Below are positions 41,673 through 51,050 of a DNA stretch of 64,000 bases, piece by piece. Numbering within the stretch: the first letter of the stretch is position 1; every line of letters starts with the position of its first letter. The DNA is from an uncultured Collinsella sp. (GTDB lineage: Bacteria; Actinomycetota; Coriobacteriia; Coriobacteriales; Coriobacteriaceae): NCBI GenBank assembly GCA_958348225.1, contig CATVYG010000007.1, positions 4,259 through 68,258 of the forward strand, in the 5' to 3' direction. The position numbers and the translations under genes are program-made. Below the pieces are notes generated by a model. The model ran no database searches, had not been told where the DNA came from, and saw only the letters and a list, made by a program, of their open reading frames with translations.

Positions 41673-43688
41673 CTACATCACCTCCGCGTGAGGGGTCAAA
41701 CCATTTGCCTTGAGCACCTCGTCGGGGAGCTCGGAATAGAAGTGCTCGGTACCGGGCACGCGCTTGAAGACCGGACGGGTGTCCAGGCCGATGCGCGGAT
41801 GGCTCGAGCGGGGCGCGAAGCGATCGCCCTTGGGGAAATCGCGCGGGCTCGGAACGGCGCCGGGCACCTGGTGCAGACGGCCCGAACCGCTCTCGATGGA
41901 CAGAACGGAGCCCAGAAGACCGCGGGTGTACTCGTGGATCGGGTTGGTGAGCAGTTCCTTGGTGGGCGCCTGTTCGATAACCTGACCGGCGTACATAACC
42001 GTGATGTTATGAGCGACCTCGGCGACCAGCGCCAGGTCGTGCGAAACGAAGATCATGGCAAAGCCGAGCTTGGCCTGAAGATCGTTGAGCAGCTTGATGA
42101 CCTGCTTCTGGACGGTAACGTCCAGAGCGGTCGTGGGCTCGTCGCAGATGACCAGCTTGGGGTCGCGGGTAAGGGCCATAGCGATCAGGACACGCTGACG
42201 CTGGCCGCCGGAAAGCTCGTGCGGATAGCTCTCGAGCGTGCGCTTGGGATCGAGGCCGACGAGCTCCAGGAGCTCCTCGGCGCTACGGGTTCCGCCGCGC
42301 TTGGTGAGCTGCTTCATCTGGGCAGAGATGAGCATGGAGGGGTTGAGCGAGGACAGGGCGTCCTGATAGACCATAGCGATATCGGTACCGCGCAGGCCGA
42401 ACCACTCCTTCTTGCTCATCTTGAGCAGGTCACGGCCCTCCCAGAGGACCTCGCCGGAAAGGTGCTCGTCCTCATCGGTCAGGCCCATGATGGCCAGCGT
42501 GGTGATGGACTTACCGCAACCGGACTCGCCCACCAGGCCCATGGTCTGACCAGGACGGACGTCAAAGTTGACATGGTCGACGACGTTGATATCACCGTGA
42601 TGCTCAAACTGAATGCAGAAGTCACGGACCGAGAGAATCGGTTCAACAGACTCGTCGGGCACATGGCGATCGTCACGCTTGAGCTCGACATCGCGCAGGG
42701 CGCCAAGGCGAGCGGAGAGGGACTGGGCCTGCTCCTTGTAGGCGCGAACGGGGTCGGAGACCAGCAGGTCGGCCTCGCGACGCTTGGAGGAATCGGTCGG
42801 ATCCAGGGCGGCGGAGGGGGCAGCGGCCATAGCGTCGGTAATGCCCTCGGAGAGGATGTTGAGCGCCAGGCAGGTGATCATGATGGCCAGGCCCGGGAAC
42901 AGCGCCTGCCACCAACGGCCAGCGAGCACGCCGCCGCGGGCGTCGGCGAGGATGTTGCCCCAGGTAGCGGTGGGCTCCTGGATACCAGCGCCGATGAAGG
43001 TCAGCGAGGCCTCGAAGATGATGGCGTCGGCGACCAGGGTAACGGTGAAGACCATGATCGGGGCGATGCAGTTACGCAGAACATGCTTGATCAAAATCCA
43101 CGGAGCCTTGGCGCCGGAAACGATGACCGCACGAACATAGTCCTCGCCGTACTCGGACACGATGTTGGCGCGCACGATACGGGCAATCTGCGGAGTGTAC
43201 ATAAAGCCAATGGCGAAGATGATCGACGGCACGGAGTTGCCCAGGATGGAGACGAAGACGGCCGCGAGGGCGATGCCTGGGATGGACATGATGATGTCCA
43301 AGATACGCATGATCGTCTCGGAGACGGCCTTGCGCGAAACCGCTGCAAGGGCGCCCACGACCGAGCCGCAGACCAGAGCCATGGCAGTGGCGCCAAAGCC
43401 GATAATCAGCGAGTAACGACCACCGTAGAGCATACGCGACAGAATGTCGCGACCCTTATCGTCGGTACCGAAGATAAATCCGTTGCCGGGAGCCTGGCGA
43501 GCCGTAAAGATCTCGACCGGGCTATAGGGGGCAAGAAGGGGCGCCAGAATCGCAGTCAGGGCGACCAGCACCAGCACGACGGCGGCAATCTTAGAAGACA
43601 GCGTCATCTTCTTCCAGCCACCGAGCTTGAGCCCCTTGGAGGCAGCCTTCTCGAGCTGCTCGGTTTGCTTCTCTCGAATCTTTACCAT
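41673..43688 (-). CDS. fused permease-ATPase of the sialic-acid importer (SatC/SiaG-like)
   Basis: 671 aa. Residues about 1-310 are a DppC-type permease (six helices; FGTDDKGRDILSRMLYGGRYSL; coupling loop RAVIVSGAKAPWILIKHVLRN). A polar linker (about 310-350) leads into a full DppD-type ATPase with Walker A GESGCGKSI, signature LSGGQRQRVLIAMA, Walker B LVICDEPTTALD and the C-terminal family extension. The fusion is uninterrupted. Fused permease-ATPase subunits occur in Sat/SiaEFGI sialic-acid transporters; general knowledge, not a search. Starts 3 bases past the permease stop. Confidence 0.86.
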   Translation of the reverse strand: MVKIREKQTEQLEKAASKGLKLGGWKKMTLSSKIAAVVLVLVALTAILAPLLAPYSPVEIFTARQAPGNGFIFGTDDKGRDILSRMLYGGRYSLIIGFGATAMALVCGSVVGALAAVSRKAVSETIMRILDIIMSIPGIALAAVFVSILGNSVPSIIFAIGFMYTPQIARIVRANIVSEYGEDYVRAVIVSGAKAPWILIKHVLRNCIAPIMVFTVTLVADAIIFEASLTFIGAGIQEPTATWGNILADARGGVLAGRWWQALFPGLAIMITCLALNILSEGITDAMAAAPSAALDPTDSSKRREADLLVSDPVRAYKEQAQSLSARLGALRDVELKRDDRHVPDESVEPILSVRDFCIQFEHHGDINVVDHVNFDVRPGQTMGLVGESGCGKSITTLAIMGLTDEDEHLSGEVLWEGRDLLKMSKKEWFGLRGTDIAMVYQDALSSLNPSMLISAQMKQLTKRGGTRSAEELLELVGLDPKRTLESYPHELSGGQRQRVLIAMALTRDPKLVICDEPTTALDVTVQKQVIKLLNDLQAKLGFAMIFVSHDLALVAEVAHNITVMYAGQVIEQAPTKELLTNPIHEYTRGLLGSVLSIESGSGRLHQVPGAVPSPRDFPKGDRFAPRSSHPRIGLDTRPVFKRVPGTEHFYSELPDEVLKANGLTPHAEVM

Positions 43689-43691
43689 AAT

Positions 43692-44648
43692 CTACACCGT
43701 CCTGATGCGCGGGTTGATGAGCAGGTAGAGCATGTCAACCACGATGTTGATGATGATGAAGGCGAGAGCAACGACGATGACGACGCCCTGAACCAGGTTC
43801 GCCTCGTTGCCCTGAACGCCCTGCAGAATCGCGGTGCCCATGCCGGGGAGGTTGAAGATAACCTCGATGACGACAGCGCCGCCCATGAGGTAACCGATCT
43901 TAAGACCGAGGGTGGTGACCGGGGTGATCAGCGCATTGCGAAGAACGTTGATGCCGACGACGACCTTCTCGGGAACGCCGGCGCCGCGAGCCATACGGAC
44001 ATAATCCTTGTCGAGCTCCTCGACCATGGCGGTACGCACGATACGAGTCATCTGGCCCGTCAGCGGAAATGCCAAGGCGATGGCGGGCATGATCATACGT
44101 CCCAGATAGCCAACCGGATTCGTGGTGAAGTGAGGCAGAGCACCCGATGCCGGGAGCACCTTAAGGTAGGAAGAGAACAGCAGGATCAACAGAACGGCAA
44201 GCCAGAACGACGGGGTTGCCAAGCCGGCGATGGAAAAGACGCGGATCACTTGGTCCGGCCATTTGTCGCGATACAGTGCCGCGATGACGCCGAGCAAAAA
44301 CGAAACGACCGCACCGATGGCAAGACCGATGAAGGTCAGCTGCATCGTGACGGGCAGGGCCGTGGAGATGCGCTTGGCAACGGAGTTGCGAGCAGCGCCA
44401 TAGGTGCCCATGTCGCCATGGATCAAATCGCCCATATAGCGCACGTAGCGCACGGGCCAGGGGTCGTCCAGACCATACTTCTCATGGTACTCGGCAACCG
44501 CCTCGGGCGAGGCACCGTCACCCAACGCCGTGTAGGCGGGGTCGGTCTTGGAGAACGACATAAGGAAGAACACCAGGACGGTGACGCCCAATGCCATGAT
44601 CGGCAGCGCCACAAGACGCCTTCCAATCAAACGTAGCAAGTTGTTCAC
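43692..44648 (-). CDS. ABC transporter permease (SatB/SiaF-like, DppB fold)
   Basis: 318 aa. First helix LIGRRLVALPIMALGVTVLVFFLM, coupling loop RMARGAGVPEKVVVGINVLRNALITP, final helix near IIINIVVDMLYLLINPRIRTV, six helices in all. GTG 44648 with GGGGAG upstream is preferred. Forms the channel with the permease half of the fusion protein. Confidence 0.9.
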   Translation of the reverse strand: MNNLLRLIGRRLVALPIMALGVTVLVFFLMSFSKTDPAYTALGDGASPEAVAEYHEKYGLDDPWPVRYVRYMGDLIHGDMGTYGAARNSVAKRISTALPVTMQLTFIGLAIGAVVSFLLGVIAALYRDKWPDQVIRVFSIAGLATPSFWLAVLLILLFSSYLKVLPASGALPHFTTNPVGYLGRMIMPAIALAFPLTGQMTRIVRTAMVEELDKDYVRMARGAGVPEKVVVGINVLRNALITPVTTLGLKIGYLMGGAVVIEVIFNLPGMGTAILQGVQGNEANLVQGVVIVVALAFIIINIVVDMLYLLINPRIRTV

Positions 44649-44711
44649 GTTCTCTCCCCTTTCTTTTGTCGGTAGGACCAACTGGTATATGAGTACGGAT
44701 ACTCATTACAA

Positions 44712-44742
44712 GACCCGAGCGACATCGTTGCCGCCCGGGTCT
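44712..44742 (-). terminator. hairpin between the binding-protein and permease genes
   Basis: Stem of six outer pairs (GACCCG/CGGGTC) plus GCG/CGC inner pairs; weak U-run. Same position as the oppA-oppB hairpin, consistent with graded expression of binding protein over permease. Confidence 0.5.
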
Positions 44743-44805
44743 TTGTTTCAACTATGAGGATACGGTCCCAACGACCGACATCCTGCATACAGACTCAAGC
44801 GAGTC

Positions 44806-46419
44806 TTACGCCTTGACGGTCGCAACGCCCCTGAAGGACATGCTCGTCGTGCCGATGCCCTTGAAGCCATCGAGGGCCTCGCCGTTGGGCGCAGTGGACG
44901 GATCGTCCCAGGAAGCGGAGACGGTCTTGACGTGGACAACGGGGTACAGAACGGCGTTGTCGGCAATGATGTCGAAGCACTCGTTCCACTTCTTCTGCTG
45001 CTCGTCGCCCTCGGCGGCAAGAGCCTCGTCCATGAGACCGTGGAGCTTCTGCCACTCAGCGGACTCCTTCCACGGGCAACGGGTCTGCATCCAGACGTTG
45101 TCGCCGTACCACCAGTTGAGCAGCAGGTCGGGGTCGGCGCCGAAGCAGGAAGGATCGCCAGGGGCAAGGAGGATATCGTAGGCCTCGCCGCCGTCGATGG
45201 CAGCGTAGGTAGCCGGCGAGGTATCGGTCTGGATGGTCACATCGAAGCCGAGAGCGTCGAGGTCGTTCTTGACCTGGGCGGCCATGCCCTTAATCTGCTC
45301 GTTGTCGGTGGTGCGCAGGGTGATGGCACCCGGGGTGATGCCAGACTCCTCGATGAGCTTCTTAGCCTTCTTGGCGTCGGTCTTGTACACCGTGGAAGCC
45401 TCATGATAGTTGGTGAAGCTCTTGGGCAGGTAGCAGCTGGCAGCGGTGGCAAGGCCGGCGAAGGTGTTGCTGACCATCTTCTCGGTGTCGAGCGCATACA
45501 TGACAGCCTGACGGACCTTGACGTTGTTCCAAGGCTCCTTGGCGACGTTGAACATGATGAAGCGGGTGCCGAAACCCTGAACGTTATCGATCTTGCAGCC
45601 GGCGCTCTCGAGCTGGTCGACGGCGTCAGCGGTAACGAGCTCCATGACGAGCGTGGAGCCCTCCTGCTGAGCGGTAACGCGAGCGGTGGGGTCGGTCAGG
45701 ATGCTGTACTGGATCTTCTTATCCTCGGCAGCATACTCACCGTTGTACTCGGGGTTGGGAACCAGGGTAATCTCGGTATCGGAGATAGAGTCGTACATCC
45801 AGGGGCCGGAGCCGATCGGCTGCTTGGCGCGATCCTCCTCGGTCTGGGTGGCCGGGGTAACGCGGACGATGGCCAGACGATCCTTGAGCAGGGAGAAGTT
45901 GGGGACCTTGGTCTTGACCGTCACGGTGCTGGCGTCCTTGGCCTCGATGGACTCGAAGGGCTGGAAGAACGGAGCATAGGTAGCGGAAGCGGCGCAAGCG
46001 GTGTAGGAGGCAACGACATCGTCAGCGGTGACCTCGGTGCCATCGGAGAACTTGGCGCCCTTGCGGATGGTGACCTCGAAAGTCGTGTCGTCCACAGACT
46101 TGGGATCGTCGGTGGCGAGCTCGTTGAAGGTGCTGTAGTCGTGGTAATCGATGCCGTAGAGGCCCTCGACGACGTGCCAGTTAGCACCCAGGCCCACAGC
46201 GGAGCCGGTGCTGGCGGGATCGAAGCTGGACGGAGCGTAAGCGGAACCAGCGGTGATCACGCCGCCGCCACGGTTGGCGGAATCGGTGGAACCGGAAGCG
46301 GAACCCTCGTCGCTAGAGCTGCCGCCGCAGCCGGTGAGACCAAGCCCTGCGACAGCAGCGACGCTGCCGGTGAGGCCGAGGAACGAACGCCTGGACATAC
46401 CCTTGTTGATGATGGCCAT
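44806..46419 (-). CDS. substrate-binding lipoprotein of the sialic-acid importer (SatA/SiaE-like)
   Basis: 537 aa, SBP family 5. Lipoprotein signal with SRRSFLGLTGS (twin-arginine-like) and lipobox LTGC (Cys31); a Gly/Ser/Asp linker follows. Family-5 blocks: TFEVTIRKGAKFSDGTEVTADDVVASY and WNNVKVRQAVMYALD. Family 5 mostly binds peptides, but Haemophilus SatA and Corynebacterium SiaE show that it also binds sialic acid; that assignment here rests on the downstream nan genes. ATG 46419 follows AGGAG. First gene of the operon. Confidence 0.82.
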   Translation of the reverse strand: MAIINKGMSRRSFLGLTGSVAAVAGLGLTGCGGSSSDEGSASGSTDSANRGGGVITAGSAYAPSSFDPASTGSAVGLGANWHVVEGLYGIDYHDYSTFNELATDDPKSVDDTTFEVTIRKGAKFSDGTEVTADDVVASYTACAASATYAPFFQPFESIEAKDASTVTVKTKVPNFSLLKDRLAIVRVTPATQTEEDRAKQPIGSGPWMYDSISDTEITLVPNPEYNGEYAAEDKKIQYSILTDPTARVTAQQEGSTLVMELVTADAVDQLESAGCKIDNVQGFGTRFIMFNVAKEPWNNVKVRQAVMYALDTEKMVSNTFAGLATAASCYLPKSFTNYHEASTVYKTDAKKAKKLIEESGITPGAITLRTTDNEQIKGMAAQVKNDLDALGFDVTIQTDTSPATYAAIDGGEAYDILLAPGDPSCFGADPDLLLNWWYGDNVWMQTRCPWKESAEWQKLHGLMDEALAAEGDEQQKKWNECFDIIADNAVLYPVVHVKTVSASWDDPSTAPNGEALDGFKGIGTTSMSFRGVATVKA

Positions 46420-46784
46420 GTCTTCTCCTATCAATAGAGAATCTTACTCGGGAGCACCTAGACTTGCCCCCGCGCAACTTGCGGACGATATATACCTTAC
46501 CTACCGACGTACCCAACTGAGGTGCCGCGCTCGGCGACCGATACATACATACGCTTGAACGGTATTTACTACCGTTCACCGAATTCATTGACAAACGATT
46601 CGTCAGACAGTATGTATCGACGAGGTGAGATATCAGTCTTCGTCAACCCGCAGGATAGCAGGGTTGTTCACCATGGCTAGTCAAACGTTTTAGCGTTAAT
46701 AAAACCAGAAATCGGCTGGTAATCGCCGCGAAATAAATGATTGAAAATCGGCCAATCATGTATATCAGTTGTTTAGAAGCGCAT
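46420..46784. other. intergenic control region of the sialic-acid operon
   Basis: 365 bases. 46539-46619 holds the promoter and operator listed separately, within a 10-bp outer inverted repeat (CGATACATAC at 46539-46548 and complement at 46610-46619). 46620-46784, next to the uvrC stop, is AT-rich and shows no gene or terminator. Confidence 0.6.
46556..46594 (-). promoter_or_regulatory. promoter and operator of the sialic-acid operon
   Basis: On the minus strand TTGTCA (46589-46594), a 17-base spacer, then TAGTAA (46566-46571). The -10 lies inside a 9-bp palindrome TGAACGGTA-TTTAC-TACCGTTCA (46556-46578), well placed for repression, for example by an RpiR- or GntR-type sialic-acid regulator; no regulator gene is in the operon. 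Confidence 0.55.
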
Positions 46785-48731
46785 TTAGTTTTCGGAACGG
46801 TTGGCCGATGTCTGGGCGCGCTCGGCATTCCATGCAACAAGTGCCTCGTGGACCGCTTTGGCGACATCGGCCGGAACGCCTCGAACTTCTGCAATCTCCT
46901 GCTCGCTTGCCGCACGCAAACGCTTCATCGAGCCAAAATGGCGCATAAGGGCACGTTTTCTGGTGGGTCCCACGCCTGGAACGTCATCGAGTACCGAAAC
47001 CGTCATGGCTTTATCGCGCAATTCGCGATGGAACGTGATGGCAAAACGGTGCGATTCATCGCGCACCTGTTTAATTAGATAGAGCGACGCGGACCCGGTT
47101 GGAAGCACGACGGGAGTCTCGTCCCAAGGCACGAAAACCTCCTCATCGGCCTTTGCCAAGCCACAAACTGGTATATCGAGCCCAAGAGTTTCAAGTTGCT
47201 TGATCGCAGCGGTCAATTGCGGCTTACCGCCATCGACAACGAGCAAATCGGGGCGCGAGCCAAAGCGCTCGTCGGCCATGCGCTCGGGAGCATAGCGTCG
47301 TCCCAAAACCTCGGACATCGACACGAAGTCGTTTGCCTCGTCCAATTCGGCCTGAATTTTAAAACGGCGGTACTGGCTCTTGTCGGCGCGCCCGTTGGTA
47401 AACACCACCATCGAGGCGACCGTAAAGGTGCCATGCAGTGTAGAGATATCGAAGCACTCGATACGCATCGGCGGCGCCGGCAGCGCCAACGCGCTTTCGA
47501 GCTCCAGGAGCGCTTGATTGGTGCGGTCGTCAGCGTACCCCGTTCGCATCATATAGCGCATGAGGGCATGGCGCGCATTTTTGGATGCCATATCGAGCAG
47601 ACGGTGCTTTTCGCCACGCTGCGGCCTATGGAGATGGCAGGAACGTTCACGCTTGCCCGCAAGCCACTCCCCCAGCGCCTCCGCATCCTCAAGCTCGACG
47701 GAAAGGTTGACCTCAGCTGGAATATCAGCCGTCTCGTCGTAATAGCGCTTAAGAAAGCCCGATTGAAGTTCCTCTTCGTCGACATCCAAACCCTTATCGA
47801 GAATAAACTCGCAGGTTCGAACCGTTCGACCCTCACGCACGACAAAGACGCAAGCGGCGGAGATGGTCTCCTCGCGATAGAAACCGATGACATCGATATC
47901 GACACTGGAGGGAAAAACGACTTGCTGACGATCGTCCAGACCCCTGATGACCTCCAAACGACGTTTGACGCGTGCCGCGCGCTCAAAGTCGAGCGCCTCG
48001 GCGGCATCCGTCATCTCGGAGGTCAGCTCATCGACGACATCCTTGCGATGGCCCGACAAAAAGCGCTCGACGCGCTTGACGTTCTTGGCATAGTCTGCCG
48101 GAGAAATCGCGCCGACACACGCACCCGGGCCGCGCCCGACATGGTAGTCAAAGCAGGGGCGCCCGTTTTGCGCGCAAATCATATTGACGATGTCTTCCTC
48201 GCCCTTGTGGGACTCGACGATACGACGACAACGACGCCACTCCGCACAAGAAGCCGAGCAGATCGGGATCACCTTGCGCAGCGTGTCAATGGTCTCACGC
48301 GCCGCGCGGCTGTCAGTATAGGGACCAAAATAACGCGTTCCCGGCTTATGGCGCTCACGCGTATATTTGATAGCGGGATACAGGTCGCCCTTTGTAATGG
48401 CGATAAAGGGGTAGCTCTTGTCATCCTTGAGGTCGACGTTAAAGTACGGATGGTACTGACCAATCAAATTGCGCTCGAGCACCAACGCCTCGTGCTCGGT
48501 CTCCACCACGATATAGTCAAAGCTCGCCACCAGCTGCATCATCAGCGGGATCTTTTGACGCTCATCCTGCAGTGTCACGTACTGGCGCATACGGGAACGC
48601 AGGTTTTTTGCCTTGCCAACGTAGATGACATCGCCCTTGGCATCTTTCCAAAGGTAACATCCGGGCTGCGTGGGAACGCGCGAAACCTGCTCGGCGAGTG
48701 TTGGAATGTTGTCGTGACCGGCCACACGCAC
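46785..48731 (-). CDS. uvrC: UvrABC excinuclease subunit C
   Basis: 648 aa, normal length. GIY-YIG nuclease domain near the start (PGCYLWKDAKGDVIYVGKAKNLRSRMRQYV), UvrB-binding UVR motif (about 205-240), RNase H-like nuclease domain and C-terminal helix-hairpin-helix pair (DDVPGVGPTRKRALMRHFGS ... EIAEVRGVPADVAKAVHEAL). Makes both cuts around DNA damage. The start is a GTG directly following the murJ stop; a second GTG two codons later is an alternative. Confidence 0.94.
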   Translation of the reverse strand: MRVAGHDNIPTLAEQVSRVPTQPGCYLWKDAKGDVIYVGKAKNLRSRMRQYVTLQDERQKIPLMMQLVASFDYIVVETEHEALVLERNLIGQYHPYFNVDLKDDKSYPFIAITKGDLYPAIKYTRERHKPGTRYFGPYTDSRAARETIDTLRKVIPICSASCAEWRRCRRIVESHKGEEDIVNMICAQNGRPCFDYHVGRGPGACVGAISPADYAKNVKRVERFLSGHRKDVVDELTSEMTDAAEALDFERAARVKRRLEVIRGLDDRQQVVFPSSVDIDVIGFYREETISAACVFVVREGRTVRTCEFILDKGLDVDEEELQSGFLKRYYDETADIPAEVNLSVELEDAEALGEWLAGKRERSCHLHRPQRGEKHRLLDMASKNARHALMRYMMRTGYADDRTNQALLELESALALPAPPMRIECFDISTLHGTFTVASMVVFTNGRADKSQYRRFKIQAELDEANDFVSMSEVLGRRYAPERMADERFGSRPDLLVVDGGKPQLTAAIKQLETLGLDIPVCGLAKADEEVFVPWDETPVVLPTGSASLYLIKQVRDESHRFAITFHRELRDKAMTVSVLDDVPGVGPTRKRALMRHFGSMKRLRAASEQEIAEVRGVPADVAKAVHEALVAWNAERAQTSANRSEN

Positions 48732-50414
48732 CTACTTGCGACGAAGCAGCGCCGAGACCTCGGGCATCTTAAGGACGACGGCAAGGCCAAAGGTAACAGC
48801 AAGCGAGACGACACCCGCAACGCAAACGTAGCCAAGAGTAATCAGAATCGAGCCGCCAAGTGCCCCGACAAAGTGCTCAAGCGCCCACATGACGCCGGCG
48901 CCTGCGGCAGCACCCAGGCCACCGAGCAAAAGGCCAAAGAAACCGCCATGCAGGATAGATTTGACCTGAAGGCCACGCAGACGACGACGCAGCCACCATA
49001 GCGAACATCCGACCAAGATCACGTAGTCGACGACATACGAAAGCGCGATTGCCGGCATACCGAAGCCCAGCACAACGCCAAACAGCAGAACCGAGCCGGC
49101 CTGGCCGATGGCGGAATACAGGCAATAGCGGCTATAGGGCTTCATGTCGAGCAAGGCAGAGAAGCTCTTCTGCATCAATACGACCACGCCGTAGAGCGGC
49201 AGCGAGAACGCTAGGTAGACAAGGAACTCGGACACCAGCGCCACGCCGGACTCATCAAACTTGCCGGCACAGTAAATCATGTTGAGCGGACGCGCGAAGA
49301 CAATCAGGTACAGCGCGAACGGAATCAGGAAGAACAGCATCTGGGCGACGCCACGCGAAATGCCCGTGCGAACGCTGTCGTAATCCTTCTCCTGTGCGTC
49401 GTGAGAGAGCTCGGTATAGAGCGCCGTCGAAAGCGAGGCGGCAATCAGCGCGTAGGGCAGCGTGTACCACAGGCGCGCATAGGCGATGACGGAAGGACCG
49501 GTCTCGGGCTGGACCACCAGCGCGGCAGCGTTGGTGATAGAAGTCGAGACAAACATGCACACCGTGGCGAGCAGCGTCGGGATACCGAGCGCAATCGTCT
49601 GGCGCAGCGCGGGGTCCTTAAAGTCGATATGGATATGGGGATGCACGCCGTGCTTGCCAAGCGCGGGGATCTGACATGCCATCTGAACAAAGACACCGAG
49701 GGTCGTACCGGCCGCAATCAAGATGATGCCGGCACGTTCACCAAACTGTGCGGACACGGGCGCAAAACCCATAAAGCTCGCAATGACGATCACATTGTTG
49801 AGGACCGGGGCAAACGTCGACCAGAAGTAGTCGCGGTGTGCGTTGAGAACGCCCGAAAACACCGAGCCCAAACCATAAAACAGAATCTGGATGGCAAAGA
49901 AACGGAACATGAACGCAGCGGTATCCATGCTGCCGCCGTCACCCGAAAGGAACGATTGCGTCCAGATAAAGCCCGGGGCGAACACGGTCCCCAGCAACGA
50001 AATGCCACCCAGCACCAAAAGCAGAATGCCAAGCAGGTTGCCCACGTACTCGTTCGAGGCCTCGCGACCCTGCTCACGCCTCACGCCCATGTACACGGGC
50101 AAAAACGCCGTCACGAGCATGCCGCCCATCACGAGTTCGTAGAGCATATTGGGCAGGTTGTTGGCGACCTGATAGGAGGACGAGAGTAGCGACATGCCGA
50201 TAGCGGCCGCCATTGCCCACGTGCGGATAAAACCGGTAACGCGAGACACGATAGTCAGGATGGTCATAAGCCCGGCGGAACGACCAACCGTGGAGTAGTC
50301 CGACGAGCCCATGTCGTCAGTGTCATCTCGCGACGAAGAGACTTCGGATGAGGGTGTCTGAGGCGCAGATTCTTTTGCAAAATGAGCTCCGCACTTCAAT
50401 TCTTCCTGCGGCAT
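48732..50414 (-). CDS. murJ: lipid II flippase MurJ (MviN)
   Basis: 560 aa. About 14 membrane helices after a 45-residue polar, Ser/Asp-rich N-terminal tail. MATE/MviN-fold blocks: MTILTIVSRVTGFIRTWAMAAAIG, YQVANNLPNMLYELVMGGMLVTAFLPVY, and VNAQ-like FSGVLNAHRDYFWS. Carries lipid II across the membrane for cell-wall synthesis. Stop and uvrC start adjoin. The tail is not typical of the family core and could be regulatory. Confidence 0.92.
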   Translation of the reverse strand: MPQEELKCGAHFAKESAPQTPSSEVSSSRDDTDDMGSSDYSTVGRSAGLMTILTIVSRVTGFIRTWAMAAAIGMSLLSSSYQVANNLPNMLYELVMGGMLVTAFLPVYMGVRREQGREASNEYVGNLLGILLLVLGGISLLGTVFAPGFIWTQSFLSGDGGSMDTAAFMFRFFAIQILFYGLGSVFSGVLNAHRDYFWSTFAPVLNNVIVIASFMGFAPVSAQFGERAGIILIAAGTTLGVFVQMACQIPALGKHGVHPHIHIDFKDPALRQTIALGIPTLLATVCMFVSTSITNAAALVVQPETGPSVIAYARLWYTLPYALIAASLSTALYTELSHDAQEKDYDSVRTGISRGVAQMLFFLIPFALYLIVFARPLNMIYCAGKFDESGVALVSEFLVYLAFSLPLYGVVVLMQKSFSALLDMKPYSRYCLYSAIGQAGSVLLFGVVLGFGMPAIALSYVVDYVILVGCSLWWLRRRLRGLQVKSILHGGFFGLLLGGLGAAAGAGVMWALEHFVGALGGSILITLGYVCVAGVVSLAVTFGLAVVLKMPEVSALLRRK

Positions 50415-50417
50415 CGC

Positions 50418-50918
50418 TCAGTCCTCTCTCGTAATCGCGGCAACCGTCGCCCCGCAAAATGCAATTAAATCATCGGGTGCAAGCTCGAGCTGATAACCAC
50501 GCTTGCCTCCCGAAATAAAAATGGTATCCCAAAGGACGCATGTCTCGTCAATGAGCGTCCGGTAGCGTTTTTTCATACCGACCGGGCTGCAGCCGCCGCG
50601 AACGTAGCCAGTCGCCGCAAGCAAATCCTTCACATGCATCATGGCCAAGGACTTCTCCCCCGCGGCACGCGCGGCGGACTTTAGATCGAGCTCGTCGGCA
50701 ACAGGGATGCAGCACACGACATAGTCGTTGGACGGCGTCACGCAGACCAAAGTCTTAAATCCTTGACCGGGCTCCTCGCCAAGCTGCTCCGAAATCGCGA
50801 CCCCCAGGCCCACCGACTCATCACCATCGTCTTCGTACGTATGTAGAACATAGGAAATGCCGGCACTTTCCAGCTCGCGCATCGCATTGGTTTTTGGCGT
50901 CTTTACAGCCTTTGCCAT
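50418..50918 (-). CDS. ybaK: YbaK/EbsC-type aminoacyl-tRNA deacylase
   Basis: 166 aa. The family start KTNAMRELESAGISYVLHTYEDD and the conserved block SAARAAGEKSLAMMHVKDLLAATGYVRGGCSPVGMKKRYRTLIDE, including the Lys and the GGCSP loop. Hydrolyses mischarged Cys-tRNA(Pro). ATG 50918 follows GGAAAGGA; longer starts are out of family. Between uvrA and murJ on the same strand. Confidence 0.92.
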   Translation of the reverse strand: MAKAVKTPKTNAMRELESAGISYVLHTYEDDGDESVGLGVAISEQLGEEPGQGFKTLVCVTPSNDYVVCCIPVADELDLKSAARAAGEKSLAMMHVKDLLAATGYVRGGCSPVGMKKRYRTLIDETCVLWDTIFISGGKRGYQLELAPDDLIAFCGATVAAITRED

Positions 50919-50999
50919 GACATATCCTTTCCCTCGCATTCGGACGCAAAGATTAAGTATATGTCCAATTCGGCTGCATACGTCACTTCGACACAGCAA

Positions 51000-51030
51000 G
51001 CGCCATCGAATCACGAGGAGTCGATGGCGC
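51000..51030 (-). terminator. hairpin after uvrA
   Basis: Perfect 10-bp arms (GCGCCATCGA at 51000-51009 and complement at 51021-51030), 21 bases past the uvrA stop. No strong U-run. Confidence 0.55.
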
Positions 51031-51050
51031 CCATAAACTGAATCGCCTAT

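Noticed and set aside
40863..44636. A 1257-codon open frame on the plus strand across the sialic-acid transporter genes
   Set aside because: It is antisense to four well-supported ABC-transporter genes. In GC-rich DNA the frame opposite a real gene is often free of stops; its translation has no domain and mirrors the third-position bias of the true genes.
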